Below are positions 35,558-46,889 of a DNA stretch of 50,079 nucleotides, in pieces (within the stretch, counting starts at the first letter, position 1; every line of letters begins with the position of its first letter). Origin of the DNA: Diplocarpon mali (Eukaryota; Ascomycota; Leotiomycetes; Helotiales; Drepanopezizaceae); the NCBI GenBank assembly GCA_024741835.1, contig JAENRP010000323.1:1-50079 (forward strand). Direction: 5' to 3'. The position numbers and the translations under genes are program-made. A model generated the notes under the pieces. That model saw nothing but the letters and a program-made list of their open reading frames with translations, did no database searches and was not told the origin of the DNA.

Positions 35558-35752
35558 TATTGAGCTTAAGTGAGTCGGCGCAGTAGGTAAAGGAGGCTTC
35601 TAGAGGTCGATAGTCGATATATTAGTAAGAGTTAGGGAAGGAAGGTTACCCCTTTCTTCCCTATAGCTATATATATATCAATATCCTACTAATTAAGCAG
35701 TAGGGTTATATGATAATACATTAGAGTAATAGCTGTATCACCTATCTTAATA
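35558..35752 (-). repeat. 3' LTR of Copia C2
   Basis: 195 bp, TATTGAG to CTTAATA on the plus strand. Original ends TGTTGAG / CTCAACA are inferred, since TG to TA and CA to TA are the RIP changes. Confidence 0.95.
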
Positions 35753-35890
35753 CCCCTACTCAGACCTTACTCCAATTGACCTATAGTTAGGAAAACAATA
35801 ACTATCCTTTTGCGCTAATCCAACTCTTAAGTATCTCTTTAAATTAAAAATAATTAATTAATAGCAACCTCTATTAAAATCACCAATCCT

Positions 35891-36038
35891 ACTTATAAGG
35901 CGGGACCAGGAGTTAAATTTCTTAAAGCGTTCCTTTATAAGACTATATGACTTAACTCGCGGTCTAGGCCTAGGAGTCGATCTAAAAACTTTCCTTTATA
36001 AGACTATATGACCTAACTCGTAGGGCGGGCCTAGGAGT
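35891..36038. repeat. Three palindromes in the Copia C2 3' region
   Basis: Members at 35891-35913, 35955-35977 and 36016-36038, spaced 64 and 61 bp. They lie downstream of the recognisable RNase H end and are in mixed phases, so this group is probably untranslated. The 61 bp unit with CCTTTATAAGACTATATGAC is repeated. Confidence 0.9.
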
Positions 36039-36043
36039 CGTCC

Positions 36044-39000
36044 TTAAGCCTGCTAAGCCTTTACTATCTTTTATAACCTTAGTATATCTTTAAACGCTTT
36101 AAACTTTGCAACTATCTCTAATGGCTTTATAAATCCATTTGCCACTATTCGATCGGTTAGGATATAGGTAATTGATAACTTATTCTTTGTAATAAGATTG
36201 CGGATAAAGTAGTAGGCAATATTAATATATTTCAATCGCTTATATAAGTGTGGATTCTTTATAAGTGCAATCGCCCTTATATTATCTGCTTAGAGATTAA
36301 TATAGTTCCTATCTCATCTAATATACTTAGCGAAACCTATATCTTTTAAAACTTAAGCGATTTATAATCCTTACTTGCAATTTGACGATATTGATATATA
36401 TTCGGCCTTAGTACTTGCGATAGCCATTGATTTCTACTTCTTACTTCCCTATAATATAGGTCTACTATATAGTATTACTACGCTTTTAGATATACTTTTC
36501 TAACCTTTTATATTTGCCCAGTTGGAATTAGTATATACTTTAAGCTTTATGCTTATATATTTCGTTAGTCTATATCTTACCTTTTATATAATTATTAATC
36601 AAAGGTACCTTTTAAGTCGCTTAACTGCATTCTCGTATCAAATTGTCGGATCCTTTAAGTTCTAACTAAGTTGCCTAGTAATAAAGGCGATATTTGGTCT
36701 TATATATACTATAGTATATATAATTACTCTAATATCCTATTAGTACTTCTTTAAATCTCCTTTCTATTTATTTTCATTAGCAGGCTTTAACTTATTATAC
36801 TTTCCTTCGATTAGAGTATACTTTAGCTTAAAGTTAGAAGTATAAGTAGAGAGTTCCATTCGGTCTAGGATCTTCTTAATATACTGCTTTTAGTCTAATT
36901 AGAGTTCTTGAGTAGAGCAGTTCCTTATAATGCAGATGCTAAGGATTTTATAAATTCCCCTTAGATCCTTAGTATTAAAACGTTTCCGAATTGTTATAAA
37001 GAACTAATCCAATTAAGTAGTTGTTTTTATAGCTATAGCAATATCGTTAATATATAGTAGTAACTTGATTCTACGCTTAGTATAGGTAAATAGACAAAGG
37101 TTAGCTAGGCTTTAAACGAATCCTATTTCTATTAGAGCAGAGCTATATAAGAGGTTCTAATCATAGGCTGATTATTTAAGCCTATAGATACTGCAGAGTA
37201 TATAGAAAGAGTGGCTAGCGTATATAAAAATACCGTTAGGTTAGGAGAGAAAAATCCGTTCCTTTATAATCGCTTTAGTAAATGTATTTTTAATATTATA
37301 CTATCTATATTTAAAGTCCTTAGCAGCTACTATTGCTATAAATATACAAAGGGTATCTATGCGAACTATTAGCGCAAATGTATTAAAGTAGTCTTCTTTA
37401 TACTATTAAGAGAAGCCCTTAGCTATAAGCCTTGCCTTATAACGCTCTAGGGTTCTATCTATATATATCTTAATTATAAAGACCCACTTTATTAATACTA
37501 AGTTCATATCCTTTAGCATTAGTTCCTTTATCTATATACTATTTGCAGTAAGAGAGCTTATCTCCTCTTAGATTGCCTCACTCTATACTACTTTATTCTC
37601 TAGATCGTTAATAGCTTTATTATACATCTTTAGAAAAGAGATTTTTATTATCCTTTTAGCAATTAGGAATATATTATCTTTATCAAAGCTCTATTAAAGT
37701 TCAAGCTTATAGATCCTATGCGCTATTATAGCCTAAATACGCTTAAACTCGCGTTTATCTAAGGTATCTTCTAGTTCTAGGTCTTTATTCCTCTTTAAAG
37801 ACATAAGTTCGGCTATAGGTTCTATAGGCTTATTATCTAAGGAACCGCTTTCCAGTAGTAAAGGCTTATTATTACTTATACCTATTTTAAGAATATCCTT
37901 TACCTTAGGTGCTTTAACTAAAGGGATAATAATATTAAAGTTGTTCTATACTTTAAGCAATTCGCAGATAATAGGAATAGTCTATTCGGCCTTTAGGCAA
38001 CTAGTAGGTCGTCAATTAGCAGGTGCGCTTAATATGCCTAAGCTAAGAGAAAGGGGTTATTAGTTCAGCTTAATAGTATCACTATCGAATAGTATACCTT
38101 ACGAATCTCCAAGTATATAGAGCTTTAAGGACAGCTCTTCCCTATTTTAAGATTCGTTAAACTTAACTACTAAGGATATAATTACTCGCCTTAGATCTAG
38201 TATATATACTATCTATTACTTTATTATCTATTTAATATACCTAATAAATATATACTCTCTACCTCAGTCTATTAGCTTCTTACTCTTTATACCTATAGGC
38301 TAGGACTTTAGGCTAATATAAGAGTAGTAGACGCTTCTAAAGATACGGATATAGTCTAGGCTTAGTTTCTATTCGAAATATGCCTTATATAGCGATATTC
38401 GAGTGCTATTAACTATTAGTCTACTACCTATTCTATTTCGCAAGTATACGTTTACCTTAACCGCAAGGTCCTAGAATTCTAATAGCAAGTTAGTATCTTA
38501 TAGTAAAGCGCGATAGTCAGTCTCTACTTGCTAGATGCTTCGCTTAATAATACCATTCTAATAGGAACCTTTATATATTATAATTAGTTTATAACAAACT
38601 CCTTATTTTGCCTATTTATTAAGCTTTATCTTAATTTCTAATATATTATTAGACCTAATAGCTATTAGCTTTAACTAAGTCTAGCGTTCTTCTATTACTT
38701 TCCAAGTTTCTAGCTTTTCTATAAGCTTAGATTTGGTCCTAGCGCAAATAGTCTATATCTACTAAGTGGAATTATCTACTATTTAAGAAAACTAATTATT
38801 TCCTTTAATTAAAGTTATAAATAGTCTAGTAGTATTAATAGATATTAGTACTAGTATCGAATCTTTCTATAGATTAAGCTTAGTTCGCGTCCGATTTTAA
38901 AGCTTTATTAGCTTGTAAATTTGGCACACTAGGCGATCCTTTAGTACTTAGATCTTCCATTTTAAGGTCGAGACCTTATATAGGCCCTTCAATTTCTTTA

Positions 39001-41098
39001 ACCTTAGATATGCGAATCTTTTATATATTAGTTAATACCTTAATAGGCTTTCGGCTTCTAATAGCTTTAGTAGCCTATTATTAGTTAATGCTTTATTATC
39101 AGCGGCTAAAAAGGACTAGTGATAGCAGTTCGAGGTTTTGCCATTTTCCAGTTGCAAGCCCGGCTTAAGAGTCGTTTTTAGTAAAACCGCGAGATCTACT
39201 CGCAGTCCTAGCTTAAGAGTCGATTTCCTAGAAATAGCAAGATCCACTCGCAGTCCCAGCTTAAGAGTAATTTCCGCGAATTTCACTTGCGATCCCAGCT
39301 TAAGAGTTGTTATTAGCAAATTTGCAGAATCCACTCGCAGTCCTAGCCTAAGAGTCATTTCTACTAAATTCACTTATAATCCTAGCTTAAGAGTTATCTT
39401 TAAGGATACTTTGCAATCTACTTATAGTCTTAGCTTAAAAGTCATTTTCGCGAATTTTACTTACAATCCTAGCTTAAGAGTCTATCTATTCTCCCTATCC
39501 TCGCTTAATTATATTAAGGTAGAAAGTACACTTTCCTTAAAGGAACCTACTTATAAGTCCAGCCTAGGAGTCAATTTCTATAATATCACCTTTGAAATAA
39601 TATAAAGTCTATCTTTAATTTTAACCTTAAAGATCACTTTATAATTATTATTTATAAACTATATAAATTGATTATTAAAAACTCTTATATAATTTAACTC
39701 TATATAGATCTTATAATTAAATAAAAGATTAATACTTAAGCTAAGCATAAGGAGAACATTTTGCAAAAGGAAAGAAACGCTAGCGACATTTATCTTTACT
39801 ATACCTATTAAGTCTATATACAACCTTCTACTACTAACCTTAATAGAGCGCCTTTTTATTTTGATAAGCGGGCCTTTAAATAGGTAGGGTTTATTAATTA
39901 TATATACTATATAATTAGTATTATTATACCAATCGGATTTAAAGATCTTATAAAGATCGGCTTTTAAAATATAAGCATCTTTATTATAATTATCATCTAA
40001 ATTATCAGAAGTAGATTTAGGTTTAAATAACCTACTATTATTATTAAAGGTATCTGCTAAAGTTCTAGCTAAATAGCCTTTTCCTTTGCCTTTCCTTAGT
40101 AGTTGCGGCCTTCAGCAGGATAAGGGCAGTTTGCTTCTTAACTTCTGCTTTAATTGCTTCTTAATATTAAAGCTAGCGACTATATCGATCAATTGCCTTC
40201 TAACTTTACAATTAATAATATTATAAGTACTATTATAAAAGTAGCATCCCTAATAAGCTCAAGGGCTTATCCTACGCTCCTTCCTCTTCTTAGGCTTATT
40301 ATTGCCCTATAACGCGGCATTTGCCGACTTAGAGCGTCCTTCGAGGTCTTACTTAATAGTTCGAAGGAGGTCGATCTTCTCGTAGATCTTAAGGTTAGAT
40401 TGGATAAGAAGAGATTATTTCGCAATAGCGAACTTAAAAGAGAGGCTATTAAGTAGGAAACTAAAAAGCTAAGTTTCTTTAAAAGTTATAGCTATCCTAG
40501 GATCTGCAGCTCTTACTCTTCTTCTCACTTTATATAGTATAGACTAAGCAGAGTCTATATTTATATTTATATCCTTACTATCTTTATCTTTTCTATATTA
40601 AAATAAAGTAATCTGCTATAGTAGATGCTAAGTATTAAAGGCAATTGTCTAAGAGTATTTTACCTTTAAAGTATCCTATCTTATCTTCGCATTATTATAA
40701 ATTCGAATAAAATCTCAGTCTTTATCGCTTAAACCTCTATTGATCTTAAGCTTGCATTTAGCTAAGGCCAGCCTATACTCCTTCTCCTTTTCTATATTTA
40801 AAATCTGCCTTTAGGATTCTCGGTTATTATCTACTAAGGCTCTTAGGCTAAGCTTATTTAATATATCTGGCAAATCCTTAGCAGTTGTATTAGCTATTAA
40901 AGTAGAAGTAGACAAATCGGTAAAGGGAGTATAAGGGGCTATTCTTGCGTATTTAATAAGTGTCTTTTAGATCGCTATTTCGATGCCTTTGCTCTTAAAG
41001 TAGAGCTCTAAATCGTCGAACTATCGTTACTAGTTCTTTTAAGAGAGTTAAAGGTCTTTAGGTCTAGTATTTCGATCAAAATCGGAAGCTATTGCCAT
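36044..41098 (-). pseudogene. Copia C2 polyprotein (gag, protease, integrase, RT, RNase H), RIP-degraded
   Basis: A single phase holds from ATG 41098-41096 (MAIASDFDRN) to RNase H, about 1,680 codons; the exact stop is uncertain between 36073 and 36044. Gag has a FDDLELYFKSKGIEIAI block near 41020 and a zinc-knuckle-like CYFYNSTY segment near 40235. The palindrome array is at 39150-39571. The integrase zinc-finger side and core lie about 39060-38100. RT has YIND for YVDD at 37043-37054. RNase H has an Asp-x-Asn block near 36510 and STKAEYISISS near 36400. The tail has TYIPTDRIVANGFIKPLE. Such an ORF gives one polyprotein cleaved by its protease. Breaks are TAA/TAG. Confidence 0.9.
39150..39571. 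repeat. Palindrome array inside the Copia C2 polyprotein (9 units)
   Basis: Starts at 39150, 39198, 39246, 39285, 39333, 39372, 39420, 39459 and 39549, so steps are 48, 48, 39, 48, 39, 48, 39 and 90 bp, all multiples of three. On the coding strand each unit gives a peptide of the type TLKLGLRV(D) between spacers of 8 or 5 residues. It lies between the protease and integrase regions. The array leaves both strands open over a long stretch, which explains the 85 and 155 codon open frames here. Confidence 0.93.
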
Positions 41099-41483
41099 TT
41101 CAAATAGAATTGCGTTTAAAATCAAATAAATTAAATAGTTAAGGGCACTCCTCCTATCGAAAAGTTGAAATGATTAAATAGCAGGTATTATAGAAGTATT
41201 AAATAGGGAGGAAGTCCTCTTATCGAAAAGGGTTTTTAGGCTATAACGCAGGGAATCATATCTCCTATAAAACACAGTAAAGCAAGGAATCACACCTCTT
41301 ATAGTACTAAAGGGGTTATAGAGCAAGGAATCATACCTCTTATAATACAGGTTGGCTAAATAGGGAATTATACCTCCTATTTGCCAGTTGCTTACCTCTT
41401 ACTACAAGTCTTATTCAACTTCCTATTAATAGTTGCAGCGCAAGTGCTTTCTAAGGGAAGTCAATAATCTATTATCGGTCTAT
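41099..41483 (-). other. Copia C2 leader with four 18 bp repeats
   Basis: Copies of GGAATCATACCTCTTATA (plus strand, with transitions) at 41252-41269, 41286-41303, 41327-41344 and 41364-41381. They lie between the LTR and the gag ATG, where packaging or translation control signals are found in retrotransposons; the role is inferred only. No frame. Confidence 0.8.
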
Positions 41484-41498
41484 CTAAGGCTTATAACC
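41484..41498 (-). promoter_or_regulatory. Primer-binding site of Copia C2 (initiator tRNA-Met anticodon type)
   Basis: Directly inside the 5' LTR the minus strand reads GGTTATAAGCCTTAG. With RIP transitions reversed this resembles GGGTTATGAGCCC, the complement of the conserved anticodon stem-loop of initiator tRNA-Met, the half-tRNA primer used by several Copia elements. Confidence 0.7.
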
Positions 41499-41693
41499 TA
41501 TTAAGCTTAAGTAAGTCGGTGCAGTAGGTAAAGGAGGCTTCTAAAGGTCGATGGTCGATATATTAGTAAGAGTTAAGGAAGGAAGGTTACCCCTTTCTTC
41601 CCTATAGCTATATACATATTAATATCCTACTGACTAAGCAGTAGGGTCATATAACAATATATCAGAGTGATGGCTATATCACCTATCTCAATA
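41499..41693 (-). repeat. 5' LTR of Copia C2
   Basis: 195 bp, TATTAAG to CTCAATA on the plus strand, followed by AATAA at 41694-41698. Confidence 0.95.
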
Positions 41694-42871
41694 AATAAAA
41701 CTAATAATTTCCATTAATAGAAGATAGTATTATAACTTCAGACCAACTATTGCTCCTATCCTTTCGAATTATATAAGTACCCAGTCTAGGTTCTAAATGT
41801 ATTTTATTATAAATCGTTATATACTAAGGAGAAATTCTTTATAATTATAGAATGATCTTAATCCTTTTACTCTTATATCGTTTATATAAAGGAGCGCAAT
41901 ATTAGGTATGCAATCTACTAGTATCTTATAGATTACTTAAATAAATTAAGCGATCGAATTTATAGCCCCTTAAGGTAATCTTATCATCTAAAGTAGCTTA
42001 AGAGGGGTTTAAATTGCTATTATATCTCTCGATTTAATATTAAGAATAAATTAGTTATATTTAAAGAAGAAGTTAATAAGAAAGCTGCAGGTTAATCTTA
42101 CGAATTTATTTAAGAACTTATCTATATTTAAAGGAACGTTAGCGTCCTTAATAGTTATTTAGTTCATCTCTACTACTACTATTATTAATTTATAAGTTCC
42201 TTTCTCTTTCTTAGCAATTAAGAACCATTTATTCTTATAAGGGCTATTATAAAACTTAAGAATACCTTGCTTTAGCCTATCCTTTAATATTTCGATTACC
42301 TTTTTTTAAAGAGCTTTAAAGACCTCGAATGTTTTCTCTTACTAAGCTTTATAAGGTATTATCTTAATTTTAATATAAGGCGTAACCTCTTTTCAAATCT
42401 GGCCTAGTTCCATTTAATTAAAAGTTAAAGCGTCTTCTCGATTTATTAAGGTTTTATAAAGTAGTTCGCGTTCTTGCTCTATTAAGTCTTTTCCAATTTT
42501 TAGTATATTAAAACGTTCTTTTATTAGCTAATATCTAATAGGTTTATTAGAAAATCTGCTTATAATAAACTTATCGAATTTACCACCTAGCTTTAGAGGT
42601 CGAAGCTTCTTATCTTATTTAAATTAATCATCTAGTCCTTTAGGCTTTAAGCTATTAAAGATTCCCTAATCTACTAATCGTACTTTATCAGCCTTGCTTT
42701 TATATATAATTCGAATATTAGCTAATACTATACTTCTCTACTTTTTTTACTTTTTTATCAAATCTTATAAAACGGTCCGAATTTTCCTTTTTAAAAATAA
42801 ATAAAAGATTTTCTAAGTCGTTAATTTAAAGTGCGTAAATAGAAATGTTATTAGTAATTTTATTATTTTTC

Positions 42872-42894
42872 ACTTACGGGTTTAGCTTATAAGT
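42872..42894. repeat. 23 bp palindrome in the protease-RT spacer of giant Gypsy B (2nd)
   Basis: Reads TYKLNP, a RIP stop, then V. Copy A: 7445-7466, one base shorter and nearly symmetrical. Confidence 0.88.
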
Positions 42895-43033
42895 GGTTTT
42901 TAGGTTTTTTAAAATGATTAGTGAATTATCGAAATTTATAAAACGAACTCTCTTCTTTATCTTATTTTTCTTTTTTCTTAATTATTAAGCTAATAAAACG
43001 CTAATTATACTATTCTTTAAAATTCTAAATTTG

Positions 43034-43056
43034 ACTCCTAGTCTAAGACTATAAGT
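43034..43056. repeat. 23 bp palindrome in the protease-RT spacer of giant Gypsy B (1st)
   Basis: Reads TYSLRLGV in the local frame. Copy A: 7606-7628. Confidence 0.88.
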
Positions 43057-44349
43057 TAAATCGCTATTATTTAAAATTAGCAAACTTACCTTTCTTTTAC
43101 TATAACTCCTTACTAGGTGCCTTTCTTTATTAGCATTAAGCCTAGCCCTTATGCTAGCTAATTGTTTCTTAAAACCTTATTCTAGAATTCGGCTATATCT
43201 CTTGCGATAACTATTTGTCTTTTTAAAGATCGATCTATATTCTAAAGACTAGCTTTTATAAGACTATCTTTAGGATAGTTAAATATTAGCTAAGATTTTA
43301 AAATAAAAGGCATTCTTAAAAGAATATTATTTAAAGAATTCTCTATTATTAGAAAGTTAGTATAATTAACGATTCCTTTGACTTTAACTTTTATATTTTT
43401 CACCTATCTATTAAAATTGTATTTTAATCTAGAGATAGTCGAATAAATAAGGAGTTAATTGCTAACGATTATCAATTGAGCTATTTCTACCACTTTTCTA
43501 ATTATTATATTAACTTTTGAATTACAATCGATTAAAGCCTTTGCTTTAACTAATTCTTCTATAAAACAAATAATAATAGGGCTTTTTATCGCAATTGCTA
43601 AATAATTTCAATTGATATTCTAAGATATTAAAGCTATTACTATAATATTATAGTACCTTTAGGTTCCTTTGTCTTTTATAATCTAAAGACATTTGATTAA
43701 GGCTAAGTGCTTCTTAAAGTTCTTTCGTATTATAATTTCCATTTCCTTATTATTATTCAAATCTTTAAAGGCAATTAGGATATGCTTTCTTAGCACTTTA
43801 TTAAAGCGTTTAATTAAACTAAATAAGTCTTTAAATATAAGATTAATTTGCTAGGCTATAATATTCTCTATAGCTTTCTCTATTGCGATTAAACTAGCGT
43901 ATTTATTAATAAATTTTTCCTATTTTAATATCTATCTCTTTTGCTTAAGGTCAAGGGTCTATATAATAACTTTAACTTCTTAATCTTTAAGCTTAAAGCT
44001 ATCTTCGTCTATTATATCTTTAATCAATTTATTTGCTATATTAGCTTTATCTTTATCTATTATAGTTCTAGATTGTTAGGTATCTTTTAGCGTTTAGACT
44101 CTATATTAAGATTCCTAAGTCGCACGCGTTAATTTCTGGACTTTAGCTGGTTTTATTAGTATTAAGGGAGTGGTAGATCTAAAAGGACGCTGAGTATTCC
44201 AAGGGTTTCTAGATATAGAAGTAGCATTAATATTAGCAGATATATTATTATTAACCTACTTTAAAATAGAGATTCCTTTAACTTTAGTAGTAATCTAATT
44301 TAAAGTTTGGTTAGCGAGTACTCCTTTAGGTAGATTATTAGCTAAACCT

Positions 44350-45960
44350 ATATATATATAAGTTAGGACCTTAAAGTTGATTTTAATAATGCGCTTGCGT
44401 TTAGCTAAATCCTTATCCTACTTTATACTATATATTATTATTTAAATAGTCTATAGCTATAAACGATTTTAGTATTTTTTAATAAGGATAGCGTCTAGCC
44501 TAGGATCTTTAATATAAAGCATCCTATACTTATTAATATATATAACCCTAGTATTAATAAAACGATAAAAAAGAGGGCAATTGTTGCAATATTTATATAA
44601 AGTGCAATTAAGTTCTTTATTATTGCAAAAGTTGTAGGTTAGTCGTCTTCTATTGCCGTTTCCTTAGTACCCTATAGTATTGATATTAGTAGAGTGCTAG
44701 TTAGGATCAATTCCTCCTTCTTTAGCTAGCTATTACATTCTTATATTAGTTAATTATTCCAAATGATAAGAAGTAGGAGTCTGGTAATAGGAACTACTAG
44801 GTTGGCTTATAATAGCCGAGTTTTATCTATTACTAAACTGGAGAATATACTATTTTTCTTATAAGAGATTATTAATTCTAATTTCTAAGCTTTAGATTCG
44901 GAGTTCTATAAATTAGGTCTTAAGTTCCTTAATTCTAAGGTTGGATCTTACTCTTAGGTCGGGCCCGCGAGTGAAAGGTATAACTATTAGGTTCTTCTTT
45001 GCCTCCTTTATAACTTCCAGAGCTTTTAAGTGTTCTTGGACCAGGCTCTTAAGGTCTTTAGTATAAAAGGGAGTAAGGGCTTTTTCCTACTCTATAGTAT
45101 TAATAGTTCTCTTACTAAGATCTGATTTTAAAGCAAAGGCTAAGAATTCCTTAAATAAGGCAAAGGTTATAAGGTCTTACTTATCGATCTTAAAATGCTT
45201 AATAATCTTATTTTAAAGGCCAGTAGGTAATCTAAGTAAGAAAAGGCGGCCTCTTTCAACTTCGCTAAGTATTTTCTAGCTAATTAAAGTGTTTAATATA
45301 TAAGTAAAAGTCCGATAGTAGTTCTTAAGTTCCTTAGGAGTATAAGTGATTAGAACAAATTCCTTTAAGAAAGCTAAGGTATTGCGAATCTGCTATCTAT
45401 TAAATTCGCGGAATTCAGATTTAAGGGCCTTAATAAAGAGTTCTTATAAACTATAAGTTTTCCATTTGAAAAGGGACTTAATAATATCTTTACTTATATA
45501 ATTATAATAGCAAGGAAGTCGAGAAATCATATCCTCTTATATAATACCAAAATCGTAATAAGTTTCCTTATATTGCTTAAGGAAATTAGTAATATTAGCG
45601 CTTATAAAGTAAAGAGCGCTAGGAGAACTAAAGAGGGGAAAGTGATTAATAATAGCCCTAAATGCGGCTATTATCGTTTTATATTAACTATCTAAGTTAA
45701 TAGAATCTATAAAGGGCAAAGGAGAAGCTTTAATATTGCGAGATTAATTGCTAAAAGGAGTACTTCGAAATTCAAAAGGGCTTAAAGAATATTTAGAATC
45801 TGAATCAATCTTAGAGTAATTAAGATAAGTTTAAAAAGATTTAAATAAAGGGTTAATAAAAAGTTTAAAATTGTTATTATTTTTAGTATTTTCTAATATT
45901 AATATTAAAAAAGTAGGTAGTAGTCTTAAGTTATTTAAGGATATCTTTTTATCCTCCTAC
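44350..45960 (-). pseudogene. gag of giant Gypsy B, RIP-degraded
   Basis: The minus frame contains SLSPFEFRSTPFSN, then FLKQYKETYYDFG and ISRLPCYYN near 45520, and a helical capsid-like region ending ALFKEFLAFALKSDL near 45120. A Cys-containing stretch (NFCNNKELNCT) lies near 44630, where the nucleic-acid-binding domain is expected. A palindrome at 44950-44972 reads TRGPDLRV in frame. Start codon not clear. Most breaks are TAA/TAG. The protease frame follows. Confidence 0.75.
44950..44972. repeat. 23 bp palindrome in gag of giant Gypsy B
   Basis: ACTCTTAGGTC / GGGCCCGCGAGT; reads TRGPDLRV in the gag phase. Copy A: 9522-9544. Confidence 0.92.
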
Positions 45961-45981
45961 TTATAGGCTAGGCCTAGGAGT
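45959..45981. repeat. 23 bp palindrome at the gag N-terminal side of giant Gypsy B
   Basis: Matches 10531-10553 of copy A. The coding phase is uncertain here: one frame gives TPRPSL, stop, V, but the downstream gag frame is offset by one. Confidence 0.9.
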
Positions 45982-45989
45982 AGTATTCC

Positions 45990-46643
45990 GGATTCTGCTA
46001 AAAGTTTAATCCGAGTTTGCTAAAAGATTTTAAGTAGGTATTAAATAGCTAATAGGAGCGTTGCAACTAATCGTAATAAGATAAGGTTTACTTAATTAAG
46101 GACTAATTTCTAAGATAAGGTTTATATCTAAGATTCTTCTTAGCCTTTAGGCCAATTCCTATTAGTCTTTAAAATAAAAGGGTCTTTAGAGATGATTCTA
46201 AGGCAATTTTTAGAATTCTATTTAGCTAAGGCGGCTAAATTATCAGATTCGGCTTTCTAGGCACTTCCAATTAGAGTTTACGCTTAGTATTACTCAAGTA
46301 CTTAAAACCGCCGCTATTTGAGATTGCTATTATAGAGTTCGCCAAACTTTTTATACTAAGAAGCCGAAAATTCCGAAAATCTCAAAGTTAAGGAAGAAAA
46401 TAGGGGTTTTCGGAGCAGAGCCGAAAAGGGAAAATCTAAGGTTATTAATAGTTGCTAAACGAAAATCGACAGTTTCAAGTAACTAGGCGATTAAGGATAA
46501 GGTTTTTAAAGTTGATTAAAATACTATAAGTGTTTTAAAGATGTATTTTTCGAAAGGCCAGTCTTTTGTTTATAAACCAAGAGATCGATAAGGTCGTATA
46601 AGGATGGAAATCTCAAGAAATCGTTCCCTGCGTAGATCACTAA
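45990..46643 (-). other. Leader of giant Gypsy B
   Basis: Between gag and the 5' LTR. No clear gene. Next to the LTR the minus strand reads TTAGTGATCTACGCAGGG; with TAG restored to TGG this could be a primer-binding site, but I cannot name the tRNA. Confidence 0.5.
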
Positions 46644-46889
46644 TATAAAACTAAAGGGAGATAATATAAGAATAGGCCTAAGGGAAGACTTAAAAACAAA
46701 AGGAGGAAGCACTATAAGCGGGCTCTCTTAGATAAGATATTAAGAACAAGTCCCAAGTATAGGATATATTTAGTACTTATAGCGACGCGCCCTATCTCTA
46801 TATACAGAAGATGGCCCTTTTATCCTCCTACCGTCCTGCGCCGATCATATGATATATGTCACGAGACCTATCCATCTCAGGTCTCCACA
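46644..46889 (-). repeat. 5' LTR of giant Gypsy B (246 bp)
   Basis: Right end (minus-strand start) TGTGGAGACCTGAGATGG is the least mutated LTR end in the window. Followed on the plus strand by GTAC at 46890-46893. Confidence 0.95.

Larger units (their letters stand above)
35558..41693 (-). mobile_element. Copia C2: complete Ty1/Copia retrotransposon (6,136 bp)
   Basis: Two 195 bp LTRs, a single long polyprotein frame on the minus strand, a primer-binding site and a 5 bp target duplication. Inserted between RT and RNase H of giant Gypsy B. A second copy, split by that same giant element, is represented by C1 and C3. The polyprotein carries a palindrome array between the protease and integrase regions. 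Confidence 0.96.
41699..44350 (-). pseudogene. pol 5' half of giant Gypsy B (protease, RT), RIP-degraded
   Basis: Protease: ALIDCNSKVNII near 43540, with the catalytic Asp codon retained at 43529-43527, then VNYTNFLIIENSLNN and a flap-side LLRMPF block. RT: DRLKQGILKFYNSPYKNKW from 42281, then VVVEMN, ITIKDANVPLNID, and the catalytic YIDD now YIND at 41877-41888 (IALLYINDIRVKGLRSF). The frame is broken by a 1-base indel near 42750 that copy A lacks. Palindromes at 43034 and 42872 lie in the protease-RT spacer. RNase H continues beyond Copia C2 at 35552. Confidence 0.85.
25035..46889 (-). mobile_element. Giant Ty3/Gypsy retrotransposon, copy B (about 15.7 kb without nested Copia)
   Basis: Bounded by matching 246 bp LTRs and a target duplication in Copia RNase H. 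Element order on the minus strand: 5' LTR, leader, gag, protease, RT, [Copia C2], RNase H, integrase, gap, ORF2, gap, ORF-X, 3' region, 3' LTR. Span 21,855 bp minus 6,141 bp of C2 and its duplication gives 15,714 bp, well above the 5-8 kb usual for Gypsy elements. The extra length is the two paralogous frames downstream of integrase. Fourteen 23 bp palindromes lie in it. Confidence 0.93.

Noticed and set aside
39150..39571. Regularly spaced 23 bp repeats resembling a CRISPR array
   Set aside because: Spacers are of two lengths, repeat each other, and are in frame within a Copia polyprotein. There are no cas genes and the DNA is fungal nuclear.
39138..39605. 155-codon plus-strand frame with repeated PSLRV
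   Set aside because: It is the antisense reading of the palindrome array; a palindrome encodes similar peptides on both strands.
46524..46712. 62-codon minus-strand frame
   Set aside because: It spans the LTR/leader boundary of giant Gypsy B and is not conserved as a frame in copy A.
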